NCBI GenBank assembly: GCA_016710065.1
Contig: JADJLP010000010.1
Location: 372,001-436,000 of the forward strand
Direction of reading: 5' to 3'
DNA: 64,000 nucleotides
DNA from: Candidatus Ideonella esbjergensis
GTDB lineage: Bacteria; Pseudomonadota; Gammaproteobacteria; Burkholderiales; Burkholderiaceae_C
Positions 43,091 to 51,554 of the stretch are shown here, piece by piece; the first letter of the stretch is position 1; each line of letters starts with the position of its first letter. The position numbers and the translations under genes were made by a program. The notes beneath the pieces were generated by a model that did not search any database, was not told where the DNA came from, and saw only the letters and a list, made by a program, of their open reading frames with translations.

Positions 43091-43978
43091 TCACTTCTTG
43101 GCTGCAGGCGCTGCGGCTGCATTGCCACGCATGGCCTTGAAGAACTCGGAGCTGGGATCCACCACCATCACGTCGGTCTTGTTGCGAAAGCTTGCCCGAT
43201 AGGCATCCAGGCTGCGGTAGAACTGGGCGAATTGCGGATCGCGGCCAAAGGCGCTGGCGTACATCGCCGAAGCCGTGGCATCGCCCTCGCCCATGGTCTT
43301 CTGCGCGTCACGGTAGGCCTCGGCCACGATGACCTCGCGCTGGCGGTCAGCGTCGGCACGGATCTTCTCGCCCTCGGCCTGGCCCTGCGAGCGCAATTCG
43401 TTGGCCACTTGCTTGCGTTCGCTCTCCATGCGGCGATAGACCGAATCGGTGATGTTGGCCACGAAGTCCACTCGCTTGATCCGCACGTCCAGGATCTCGA
43501 TGCCGAAGGACTTGGCTTCATCGGCCAGGCGGGCGAGCACGTCTTGCATGACCTTCTCGCGCTCGGTGGCCAGCACGCCACCCACCGTGCGCTTGGTGAC
43601 TTCCTCGTTGAAGGCTGCCTGCACCACAGGGCTCAGGCGATTTTCCAATGTGCGGATGTCACCGTTGTTGCGGATGAACTCGCGTGGTTCCTTGATTCGC
43701 CATTTCACCAGCCAGTCGATCACCAGGCTCTTCTTCTCTGCGGTGAATATGGGCCGCGATTCGGGACTGTCCAATGTCTGAATGCGGCGGTCGAGGTAGA
43801 CCACGTTCTGGAACGGCGGCGGAAGCTTGAACTTCAGGCCGGGCTCGGTGATGACCTCCTTGATCTCGCCCAGGGCGTAGATCACGGCCACCTTGCGCTG
43901 GTCCACCACGAACAGGGTGGAGGCTGCCAGCATCAGCGCGACCAGCAGGCCGCCAACGATCAATGCAATGCGATTCAT
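43091..43978 (-). CDS. hflC: HflC, SPFH membrane protein
   Basis: Forms with HflK a large periplasm-facing cage around the FtsH protease. 295 residues: N-terminal membrane anchor (IALIVGGLLVALMLAASTLFVV, ~5-24), SPFH/band-7 domain (VDQRKVAVIYALGEIKEV onwards), then a long helix (MESERKQVANELRSQGQAEG). The ATG at 43976-43978 is 19 bases after hflK. Confidence 0.96.
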   Translation of the reverse strand: MNRIALIVGGLLVALMLAASTLFVVDQRKVAVIYALGEIKEVITEPGLKFKLPPPFQNVVYLDRRIQTLDSPESRPIFTAEKKSLVIDWLVKWRIKEPREFIRNNGDIRTLENRLSPVVQAAFNEEVTKRTVGGVLATEREKVMQDVLARLADEAKSFGIEILDVRIKRVDFVANITDSVYRRMESERKQVANELRSQGQAEGEKIRADADRQREVIVAEAYRDAQKTMGEGDATASAMYASAFGRDPQFAQFYRSLDAYRASFRNKTDVMVVDPSSEFFKAMRGNAAAAPAAKK

Positions 43979-43997
43979 GGTGTTGTTGTCCTCCCGC

Positions 43998-45317
43998 TCA
44001 GCGGCCTTCGCGGTCGCGGCTGCGGGCGTTGTCACGCGCGCGGCTGTCGGCTGCGGCGGTGTCTGCGGTGGGCGCGGCGACAGGGGCTGCAGCTGAAGCG
44101 GGTGCGCCAGAGGGCGCAGTTTGCTGCATCAGCTTGTCGAGCGGCAGGTAGAGCAGGTTCGAGCCATTGCGGCTGTCGGCCATAACCTTGGTGACGTTGC
44201 TGTAGACCTCGCGCATGGTGTCGATGTAGAGACGGTCGCGGGTCACGCCCGGGGCCTTCTGGTACTCGGTGTAGACCGAGTTGAAGCGCTGGGCATCGCC
44301 CTCGGCACGGGCCACCACGCGGCTCTTGTAGCCTTCGGCCTCCTGATGAAGCCGTGCGGCCGCACCCTGGGCCTTGGGGATCACGTCGCTGGCGTAGGCC
44401 TGGCCTTCGTTCTTGTAGCGGTCGCGATCAGCGCCGGCCTTGAAGGCGTCGTCAAACGCTGCCTGCACCTGTTCTGGCACCTGTACGCTTTGCAGATTCA
44501 CATTGCTGACCTGCACGCCCGACTTGAGCTTGTCGAGCTGCGACTGGATCAGCTTGACGAGTTCAGCGGCAATCGCGTCACGGCGCTCGTAGAGCACCGA
44601 ATCAACCTTGCTGCGGCCCACGATTTCGCGCACGGCCGACTCGGCAGCCAGTTCCACGGCGTCCTCGGTCTTGGCATTCTCGAAAAGAAACTCGCGCGCG
44701 TCCTTCAACCGGTATTGCACGGTGAAACGGATGTCGACGATGTTCTCGTCCCGGGTCAGCATGGACGAATCCCGCAAGCCGGTGGCGGCCACCACGTTGC
44801 TGCGTCCACCAATCTCCACCGAGCGGACCTGGGTCACGCGCACGGTCTCGTGCTGCTGTATCGGATATGGCAGCCGCCACTGGATGCCGGCGGTGGCCAC
44901 CTCCTTGTTCGGCACGCCGAAGGTGGTGACCACCGCCTGCTCACCTTCCTGCACGATGAACACGCCGCTGCCAGCCCAGATCAGGGCCACCACGCCAGCA
45001 ATCAGGCCCACGCCAATACCGGCGCCCTTCATGTCAGGCTGAAAGCTTGGGCCGTCGTTGCCACCGGACGGCGGGCTGCCCTTGGGACCACCAAACAGGC
45101 CCGAGAGCTTGCGGTTGAAATCGCGCCAGAGCTCATCGAGATCGGGCGGGCCGTCGTTGCGGCCGTTGTTCAGCAAGCGGGTGCCACCCACCAGTCGCAG
45201 CCAGGTACCGCGCAGCAAGCCGCCAAGGGCGGCCAGCACAGAACGCAGGCCGCCGCCGGGCTGGGCCGTTGGGGATGAGGTTGATTGCATGTTCACACGT
45301 GACATTGTCGTCGTCAT
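43998..45317 (-). CDS. hflK: HflK, SPFH membrane protein
   Basis: Partner of HflC in controlling FtsH. 439 residues: cytoplasmic Gly/Pro-rich N-terminus (about 1-95, GGPKGSPPSGGNDG), one membrane segment (GVGLIAGVVALIWAGSGVFIV, ~100-120), SPFH domain (VQEGEQAVVTTFG), long helix and an Ala-rich tail. Three in-frame ATGs occur at the 5' end (45317, 45305, 45290) and none has a strong Shine-Dalgarno; the first lies 5 bases after the hflX stop and is taken here. Confidence 0.95.
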   Translation of the reverse strand: MTTTMSRVNMQSTSSPTAQPGGGLRSVLAALGGLLRGTWLRLVGGTRLLNNGRNDGPPDLDELWRDFNRKLSGLFGGPKGSPPSGGNDGPSFQPDMKGAGIGVGLIAGVVALIWAGSGVFIVQEGEQAVVTTFGVPNKEVATAGIQWRLPYPIQQHETVRVTQVRSVEIGGRSNVVAATGLRDSSMLTRDENIVDIRFTVQYRLKDAREFLFENAKTEDAVELAAESAVREIVGRSKVDSVLYERRDAIAAELVKLIQSQLDKLKSGVQVSNVNLQSVQVPEQVQAAFDDAFKAGADRDRYKNEGQAYASDVIPKAQGAAARLHQEAEGYKSRVVARAEGDAQRFNSVYTEYQKAPGVTRDRLYIDTMREVYSNVTKVMADSRNGSNLLYLPLDKLMQQTAPSGAPASAAAPVAAPTADTAAADSRARDNARSRDREGR

Positions 45318-45322
45318 TGGTG

Positions 45323-46540
45323 TCAGTTGGAGTGGCCGCTGACGTCCGGCACAGGGCTGCCATCCGGTAAGGTGGTGGCCACGCCATGGTTTTTCAAGGT
45401 GTCAGGCGGTGCAGCGAAGGTGGCGATCACCTGACGCAACACATCCAGCCCCTCGCCCGTGATGGCACTAACGAAGACCCGTGGCACGCGCAGGTTGGGT
45501 GCCAGTTCCAGATCATCGCGCAAGACACGGGGACGCTGGCTGTCTTCCAGGCGGTCTAGCTTGTTGTATACCAGCACCTGGGGCACATCAGCGGCACCGA
45601 TTTCTTCGAGTACGCGTTCCACCTCTTCACGCTGCTCCATCAGAGCTGGGCTCGAGGCATCGATCACGTGCAGCAGCAGATCCGCATCTGCGGCTTCCTG
45701 CAAGGTGGCGCGGAAGGCTTCCACCAGCTTGTGCGGCAGGTCGCGGATGAAACCCACCGTGTCGGACAGCGAAACAGACCGCCCTGCTTCACCCAGGTAG
45801 AGTGAGCGCGTGGTAGTGTCCAGCGTGGCAAAGAGTTGGTCGGCCGCATAGGAGCGGGCTTTGACCAGGGCATTGAACAGCGTGGACTTGCCGGCATTGG
45901 TGTAGCCCACCAGTGACACACGGTAGGTACCGCTGCGCTCGCGCGCCTTGCGCTGGGTACCGCGCTGGCGCTTGACCTTTTCCAGCCGGTCTTTCACCGA
46001 TTTGATGCGCTCGCCGATCATGCGGCGGTCCAACTCGCCCTGGGCCTCGCCCGGGCCGCCGCGCTGGCCGGCACCGCCACGCTGGCGCTCCAGATGGCTC
46101 CAGCGGCCCACCACCCGGGTGGCCATGTACTGCAGGCGCGCCAGTTCCACCTGCAGCTTGCCCTCGTGGCTTTGCGCCCGGGCGGCAAAGATCTCGAGGA
46201 TCAGCGCGGTGCGGTCGGCCACTGGCACGCCGATGTGGCGCTCAAGATTGCGTTGCTGGGCAGGGGAAATCGCCTGGTCGAAGATCACGCCGTGTGCGCC
46301 ATGGGCCTGCACCAGCAACTTGATCTCGTCGGCCTTGCCCGAGCCTACAAAGAAAGTCGGATCGGGCGCCTTGCGCTTGGCGGTGATGCGCGCCACGGCC
46401 ACATCGCCAGCCGACTCGGCCAGCAAGGCCAGTTCGTCGAGCGAGGCGTCGAAGGACGATCCGGGGCCGAAATCGACGCCCACCAGCACGGTGCGCGTCA
46501 CGGATCCCTCGGTGGAGCCGGCACGGTCAGCAGCGCTCAA
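45323..46540 (-). CDS. hflX: Ribosome-associated GTPase HflX
   Basis: OBG-like GTPase that binds the 50S subunit and rescues stalled or heat-damaged ribosomes. 405 residues: HflX N-terminal domain, Gly-rich linker with coiled coil (RRMIGERIKSVKDRLEKVKR), G domain with P-loop GYTNAGKST, G3 DTVGF and G4 NKLD. The first possible start is TTG (46538-46540). A GTG at 46499-46501 preceded by GAGGGA is a better ribosome-binding context and would shorten the protein by 13 residues. A terminator lies between hfq and this gene. Confidence 0.95.
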   Translation of the reverse strand: MSAADRAGSTEGSVTRTVLVGVDFGPGSSFDASLDELALLAESAGDVAVARITAKRKAPDPTFFVGSGKADEIKLLVQAHGAHGVIFDQAISPAQQRNLERHIGVPVADRTALILEIFAARAQSHEGKLQVELARLQYMATRVVGRWSHLERQRGGAGQRGGPGEAQGELDRRMIGERIKSVKDRLEKVKRQRGTQRKARERSGTYRVSLVGYTNAGKSTLFNALVKARSYAADQLFATLDTTTRSLYLGEAGRSVSLSDTVGFIRDLPHKLVEAFRATLQEAADADLLLHVIDASSPALMEQREEVERVLEEIGAADVPQVLVYNKLDRLEDSQRPRVLRDDLELAPNLRVPRVFVSAITGEGLDVLRQVIATFAAPPDTLKNHGVATTLPDGSPVPDVSGHSN

Positions 46541-46567
46541 GGGCGTTCGCCGAAAGCTAGGGGACTG

Positions 46568-46605
46568 AAAAACGCCGGCCAGATCGATGACGACCAGGGC
46601 CGGCG
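46568..46605 (-). terminator. Terminator between hfq and hflX
   Basis: Minus strand: perfect 8-pair stem CGCCGGCC/GGCCGGCG with a 17-base loop, then TTTTTC. It lies 15 bases after the hfq stop and 28 bases before the hflX start, so hflX-hflK-hflC need read-through or their own promoter. Confidence 0.72.
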
Positions 46606-46619
46606 CTGGAGGAAGGCGC

Positions 46620-46862
46620 TCAGGCGCCTTCGCCCGGCTCGGCGACGTGGAAGTTCACCGCACGGCCAGGTACCACGGTGGAAATGGCATGCTTGTAGAC
46701 CATTTGGGTCACGGTGTTGCGCAGTAGGACGACGTATTGGTCGAAAGACTCAATGTGCCCCTGCAACTTGATGCCGTTGACCAAGTAGATCGACACCGGA
46801 ACGTGCTCCTTGCGCAGCAGATTCAGGAAGGGATCTTGCAAGAGTTGGCCTTTGTTGCTCAC
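46620..46862 (-). CDS. hfq: RNA chaperone Hfq
   Basis: Hexameric Sm-like protein that pairs small RNAs with mRNAs. 80 residues from a GTG start. Sm1 and Sm2 signatures LLRKEHVPVSIYLVNGIKL and NTVTQMVYKHAISTVVP are intact; the proximal-site QDPFLN is present, and the C-terminal tail is short (FHVAEPGEGA). The GTG at 46860-46862 is preceded by GGAG at 6 bases; an upstream ATG in frame would add 25 unconserved residues. der lies upstream, hflX downstream. Confidence 0.97.
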   Translation of the reverse strand: MSNKGQLLQDPFLNLLRKEHVPVSIYLVNGIKLQGHIESFDQYVVLLRNTVTQMVYKHAISTVVPGRAVNFHVAEPGEGA

Positions 46863-46952
46863 GATATGCTCCGTGTTGGAAGAAGAGGAGTGGCGGACGT
46901 TAACACAGGGTTGTCCCCATGAGTTTCGCGCCCCCAAATGAACTGAGCGTGC

Positions 46953-48284
46953 TCAGGTTTCTTTGTCGAAGGGGTTGGCCGAGAGCTTCATGTCGATGCG
47001 CAAGGGTGTTCCCACCAGCTTGAAATGCTCGCGGAAACGCCCCTCGAGGAAGCGCTTGTAACTGTCGGAGACGTGCTCCAGCGAATTGCCGTGGATCACG
47101 ATGATGGGCGGGTTCATGCCGCCCTGGTGGGCATAGCGCAGCTTGGGCCTGAACGTGCCGGCGCGCTTGGGCTGCTGGTGCTCCACCGCCTCATGCAGCA
47201 GACGCGTGAGCACCGGGGTGGGCATCTTGCAGGTGGCTGAAGCGTGGGCATCATCAATGGCTTGCCACAGCGGGCCTATGCCTTGGCGTTTGAGGGCCGA
47301 GATGTTGACCACCGATGCAAACTTGAGAAAGGCCAGGCGCTGTTCGATGGAGCGATCCAGCATCTGGCGCTGGTAGCTGTCGATGGCGTCCCACTTGTTG
47401 ATGGCAATCACCACCGCGCGGCCGGATTCGAGCACATAGCCGGCGATGTGCGCATCCTGCTCGCTCACGCCCTGGGTGGCGTCGATCATCAGCACCACCA
47501 CGTTGGCGTCAGCGATGGCCTGCAGGGTCTTGACCACCGAGAATTTCTCGATCGCCTCAAAGACCTTGCCCTTGCGGCGCAGGCCGGCGGTGTCGATCAG
47601 CTCATAGTGCTTGCCACCGCGCTCGAACGGCACGTGGATGGCATCGCGCGTGGTGCCGGGCATGTCGAAAGCGATCAGTCGCTCCTCGCCCAGCCAGGTG
47701 TTGATCAGCGTGGACTTGCCCACGTTGGGGCGGCCCGCCACGGCCAGGCGCACGGGCTTGTCGTCGCCAGCGCCATATTCTTCCGCAGCCTCGGGGAAGT
47801 CTGCCAGCGCGGCTTCCAACAGGCTGCGTATGCCTTGCCCGTGGGCCGACGAGATCGGGTGCGGCTCGCCCAGACCCAGTTCATGGAATTCGGCCAGCAG
47901 CGGCGATTCGCTCATGCCCTCGGCCTTGTTCACCGCCAGCAGCACACGCTTGTTGGCCTGGCGCAGGTAGCGGCCGATATCGGCGTCCTGTGCCGAGAGG
48001 CCGCTGCGGATGTCAGTCACAAAGATCACCACATCGGCCTCGGCCACGGCCTGGCGCGCCTGCCGGGCCATTTCCTTGACGATGCCGGTGGTGCTGTCAG
48101 GCTCGAAGCCACCTGTGTCGATGACGATGAACTCCTGCGAGCCCAGGCGGCCATCACCGTAGTGGCGGTCGCGCGTGAGGCCAGCAAAGTCGGCCACGAT
48201 CGCGTCGCGGCTCTTGGTCATCCGGTTGAACAGGGTCGACTTGCCCACATTGGGGCGGCCGACGAGAGCGATGACTGGTTTCAA
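46953..48284 (-). CDS. der: Ribosome biogenesis GTPase Der
   Basis: Double-GTPase needed for 50S assembly. 443 residues. Two tandem G domains with identical P-loop sequence GRPNVGKST (at about 9-17 and 184-192), G3 DTGGF and DTAGL, G4 NKAE and NKWD, and a C-terminal KH-like domain. The start is TTG (48282-48284) preceded by AAGG; no ATG gives a full first P-loop. Between bamB (27 bases) and hfq, the standard order in betaproteobacteria. Confidence 0.96.
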   Translation of the reverse strand: MKPVIALVGRPNVGKSTLFNRMTKSRDAIVADFAGLTRDRHYGDGRLGSQEFIVIDTGGFEPDSTTGIVKEMARQARQAVAEADVVIFVTDIRSGLSAQDADIGRYLRQANKRVLLAVNKAEGMSESPLLAEFHELGLGEPHPISSAHGQGIRSLLEAALADFPEAAEEYGAGDDKPVRLAVAGRPNVGKSTLINTWLGEERLIAFDMPGTTRDAIHVPFERGGKHYELIDTAGLRRKGKVFEAIEKFSVVKTLQAIADANVVVLMIDATQGVSEQDAHIAGYVLESGRAVVIAINKWDAIDSYQRQMLDRSIEQRLAFLKFASVVNISALKRQGIGPLWQAIDDAHASATCKMPTPVLTRLLHEAVEHQQPKRAGTFRPKLRYAHQGGMNPPIIVIHGNSLEHVSDSYKRFLEGRFREHFKLVGTPLRIDMKLSANPFDKET

Positions 48285-48311
48285 ACCGGACCTTGGAATT
48301 CAAAAAAAGGA

Positions 48312-49442
48312 TCACTCTGGCCGGAAGGCGAACAAGCCACCCTTTGCCGTGACCACCAACATGGTGATACCGGACAGCGCCGGGGCGCCGACCACGGCTG
48401 AGCCATCGGTGGGCAAGCGCAGCACTGGCTTGCCTGTGTCACGCGCCAGGAAATGCACCTGGCCTTCGAAATCACCAAACACCACGGTGGGGCCGACAAC
48501 GGCCGGCGCACTGAGGCTGCGATTGAGCAGCATCTCACTGGTCCAGGCGATCTCGCCGGCGGCACGTTTGCGCACCGTGATGCGGTCGCTGGCATCGGCG
48601 CCCACCAAGAAGTCGGCGTCACCGCCCACAGCCTGCACGCCGCCACCGTTCTGGCTCCACTTCAGGGCAGCGCGGTCGGCATCCACGCAACCCACGGCGT
48701 TCTGGAAGGCCCGCACGCAGTAGCTGTTGCCCACACGCGAGGCCGGCCCGATCAGATCGGCCAGGCGCTCCACCTCGTTGGTGCCGCGCGGCGAGGTGAC
48801 GGCCACGTCCCAGCGCACTGTGCCCTTGAGCGGGTCGATACCCAGCAAACGGGCGCCCTGCCCCACCAGCAGGGTGTCTTTCCAGGCGGTCAGCACACCG
48901 GCTTGCTTGAGCAGCAAGGCATCGCCCGGGCGCTTCATGGTCCAGAGCTTGCGGCCATCCAGTGCGTCAAAGGCATGCACCACACGGTCCACGCCCACCA
49001 CAAACACGCGCTCGCCTGCCACCAGCGGCGCAGTGACCACCTGGGCGTCGAGCTTGGCACGCCAACGTTCGTTGCCGCCCTCCAGGGTGACCAGGTCGTT
49101 GTTGCGGGTGACCAAAGAGACGAAGCGCCCATCCGAGCCCACGCCTGCGGCGATCTTGGCGCCCACGTTGGCACTCCACAGCGGCTTGCCAGTAGCGGCC
49201 TCCAGCGCCAGCACGGTACCGTCGTCGCCGGCCACGTGGAAGCGGTCAGCCTTCACGGCCACCGACAAGGGGAAACTCACCGCATTCAAACTTTGATGCC
49301 AGACTTGGCGGCCTGCGATTTCGGCGGTGAGTGGCTTGAGTTCGGCGGGCTTGGGTTTGTCGGCCGCACAGCCGGCCAAACCTGCGGCCAACCACACGGT
49401 GGCCAGGGCCCAGTTGGAGCAGCGACTCATCCAGCCTGTCAT
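48312..49442 (-). CDS. bamB: Outer membrane assembly lipoprotein BamB
   Basis: Beta-propeller lipoprotein of the BAM complex, binds BamA POTRA domains. 376 residues. Lipobox LAGC with Cys25 after a signal peptide (WALATVWLAAGLAGCAAD); PQQ/WD-like repeats follow with TGKPLWSANVG, DGRKLWTM, KGTVRWDV and TGKPVLRLP. The ATG overlaps the yfgM stop (ATGA). Confidence 0.95.
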   Translation of the reverse strand: MTGWMSRCSNWALATVWLAAGLAGCAADKPKPAELKPLTAEIAGRQVWHQSLNAVSFPLSVAVKADRFHVAGDDGTVLALEAATGKPLWSANVGAKIAAGVGSDGRFVSLVTRNNDLVTLEGGNERWRAKLDAQVVTAPLVAGERVFVVGVDRVVHAFDALDGRKLWTMKRPGDALLLKQAGVLTAWKDTLLVGQGARLLGIDPLKGTVRWDVAVTSPRGTNEVERLADLIGPASRVGNSYCVRAFQNAVGCVDADRAALKWSQNGGGVQAVGGDADFLVGADASDRITVRKRAAGEIAWTSEMLLNRSLSAPAVVGPTVVFGDFEGQVHFLARDTGKPVLRLPTDGSAVVGAPALSGITMLVVTAKGGLFAFRPE

Positions 49443-50128
49443 TGGGCGGCTCCGGATGCTGCAGCGGCCGGCTTGTCGGCAGCGGCTTCAGCGCTCTGGC
49501 CCACGGTGTTGAGCTTGGCCTCCACCACACGGCGGTAGTCGAGTTTTTCGTCCATGGCCTTCCAGGCGGCTTGCCAGGCCGCTGCGGCTTCGGCCTTCTT
49601 GCCTTGCGCGGCCAGCACATCGCCGCGGCGGTCCTGGGCCAGCGCGGCGAATTCGGTGGCGGTCACGGCGTCGAGCTGCTTCAGGGCTTCGTCGTAGGCC
49701 TTGCTGTCCACGAGCAGACCCGCCAGACGCAGATGGGCTGTCGCCTTGTAGCCCTCGTCGCCGGCATGCTCGGCCACCCAGACCAGGCTGGCGCGGGCAT
49801 CGTCAAGCTTGCCTTTCTCGGCCTGCAACTTGGCGGCCAGCAGGCCACCTTGCCAGGCCAGCGTGGTGCGGCCAAAGCGGTCCTTCATGTCGCCAAAGAC
49901 GCGGGCCACGCGCTCGGCATCGCCGGCTTGGGCGGCCTTGTCGAGTTCCTCGAACATGGCACCGGCCTGCACCGCCTGCTTGCCCTGCCAGTAGTTCCAA
50001 CCGTTCACGCCGGCAAAGCCGGCCAGCACCAGCGTGAGTACCCAGGTGATGAGGTTGCCGTACTGTTTCCAGAACGCCTTGAGCTCGTCAAGCTGTTCTT
50101 GTTCCTGGAGATCGAGATTGGATGCCAT
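49439..50128 (-). CDS. yfgM: YfgM-like ancillary SecYEG translocon / chaperone protein
   Basis: Single-pass inner-membrane protein that in E. coli links SecYEG with periplasmic chaperones. 229 residues: short acidic cytoplasmic N-terminus (NLDLQEQEQLDELKAFWKQYG), membrane segment at about 24-41 (LITWVLTLVLAGFAGVNG), periplasmic TPR-like repeats (DEGYKATAHLRLAGLLVDSK) and an Ala/Gly tail. Translationally coupled to bamB. The ATG at 50126-50128 is preferred; the frame extends a few codons upstream. Confidence 0.9.
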   Translation of the reverse strand: MASNLDLQEQEQLDELKAFWKQYGNLITWVLTLVLAGFAGVNGWNYWQGKQAVQAGAMFEELDKAAQAGDAERVARVFGDMKDRFGRTTLAWQGGLLAAKLQAEKGKLDDARASLVWVAEHAGDEGYKATAHLRLAGLLVDSKAYDEALKQLDAVTATEFAALAQDRRGDVLAAQGKKAEAAAAWQAAWKAMDEKLDYRRVVEAKLNTVGQSAEAAADKPAAAASGAAQ

Positions 50129-50206
50129 GTCTGGGTCGGCCCGCAGTGAGGCGGGCATTTTGCTGTCGTGGGCCTGGGCAAGGCGCCCGGGCGTGAAAGG
50201 TGGAGA

Positions 50207-51505
50207 TTATGCGTTGGTGGAGGAGGCCAGCAGGCTGGAGCCCCATGCGGCCACACTTGCCAGCGGCTGCCGCTGCTGGGAGGCCTGCGCATCGCGCAGC
50301 GACTTGACGGTGACCTCGCCAGCCGCCAGTTCGTCGGCGCCGAAGACCAGCGCAAAGCGGGCGCCCGAGGCATCAGCCTTCTTGAACTGCGACTTGAAGC
50401 TGCCCTGCCCATCCTTGGTGGCCGCATGCATCAGCACACTCACACCAGCCTGACGCAGGGCCTCGACGGTTGCCGTGGCCACGGCCACGGCTGCGACGTC
50501 AGGCACCACGGCGTAGACATCCGGGGCCACTGCGGGCGGGGTCACGCCAGACTCTTCCAGCAGGGCCAGCACACGCTCCACGCCCAAGCCCCAGCCGATG
50601 CCCGGGGCCGGCTTGCCGCCCAGTTGCTCAACCAGGCCGTCGTAGCGGCCGCCGCCGCACACCGTGCCCTGGGCCCCGAGCCGGTCGGTGACCCACTCGA
50701 ACACGGTGAGGTTGTAGTAGTCCATGCCCCGCACCAGACGCGTGTTGATACTGTAGGGCTGCCCCACGGCGTCCAGCGCGGCCTGCACGCCTCTCAGGTG
50801 TGCCAGCGAGGTCTCGCCCAGGAAATCCATCAGCTTGGGCGCGGCTTCCACCAGGGCCTGCATGGCCGGGTTCTTGGTGTCGAGGATGCGCAGCGGGTTG
50901 CTGTGCAGGCGGCGCTTAGCCTCGTCGTCCAGCACTTCGATGCTCGCCTCGAAATGGGCGATAAGCGCCGCACGATGGGCCTTGCGTTCTTCCGGTTGGC
51001 CCAGGCTGTTGAGCTCCAGGCGCACATCAGCCAGCCCCAGGTCGCGAAAGAGGCTGCGCACCATCAGGATGACTTCGGCGTCCACGTCGGGGCCAGGAAA
51101 GCCCAAAGCCTCCACACCCACCTGGTGGAACTGGCGGTAGCGGCCCTTCTGGGGGCGCTCATGCCGGTACATGGGGCCCATGTAGTACAGGCGCTTGGGG
51201 CCCTCGTAGAGCATCGAGTGCTCGACCACCGCACGCACCACGCCCGCCGTGCCCTCGGGCCGCAACGTGAGCGGGTCGCCGTTGAGCTTGTCGACGAAGG
51301 AGTACATCTCCTTCTCGACGATGTCGGTCACCTCGCCCAGGCCACGCACAAACAGCGGCGTGGGCTCGACGATGGGTGTGCGGATGCCCAGATAGCCGTA
51401 TCGGCGCATCAGCGCGCGCACGGTGTGCTCGAACCACTCCCAGCGCGCCGATTCAGGCGGCAGGATGTCGTTCATGCCTTTGACGGCCTTGACTTGTTCG
51501 CTCAT
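50207..51505 (-). CDS. hisS: Histidyl-tRNA synthetase
   Basis: Class II synthetase. 432 residues (E. coli 424). Motif 2 region RPQKGRYRQFHQVGVEALG, histidine loops LVRGMDYYNLTVFEW and GGGRYDGLVEQLGG, motif 3 GIGWGLGVERVLALLEE, and C-terminal anticodon domain. ATG at 51503-51505, 49 bases after ispG. Between ispG and yfgM as in gamma- and betaproteobacteria. Confidence 0.97.
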   Translation of the reverse strand: MSEQVKAVKGMNDILPPESARWEWFEHTVRALMRRYGYLGIRTPIVEPTPLFVRGLGEVTDIVEKEMYSFVDKLNGDPLTLRPEGTAGVVRAVVEHSMLYEGPKRLYYMGPMYRHERPQKGRYRQFHQVGVEALGFPGPDVDAEVILMVRSLFRDLGLADVRLELNSLGQPEERKAHRAALIAHFEASIEVLDDEAKRRLHSNPLRILDTKNPAMQALVEAAPKLMDFLGETSLAHLRGVQAALDAVGQPYSINTRLVRGMDYYNLTVFEWVTDRLGAQGTVCGGGRYDGLVEQLGGKPAPGIGWGLGVERVLALLEESGVTPPAVAPDVYAVVPDVAAVAVATATVEALRQAGVSVLMHAATKDGQGSFKSQFKKADASGARFALVFGADELAAGEVTVKSLRDAQASQQRQPLASVAAWGSSLLASSTNA

Positions 51506-51554
51506 GTCTTTGCTTGTGTATGCGCACCGCCGCTCAGGGCCAACGCGCGCGCCC

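Noticed and set aside
46943..46956. CTGAGC-GT-GCTCAG palindrome at the der stop codon as a terminator
   Set aside because: Short stem with no T-tract, and it spans the stop codon.
50139..50156. GCCCGC/GCGGGC hairpin before yfgM as a terminator
   Set aside because: The only T-rich flank (ATTTTG) is on the plus strand, where there is no gene to end; probably incidental.
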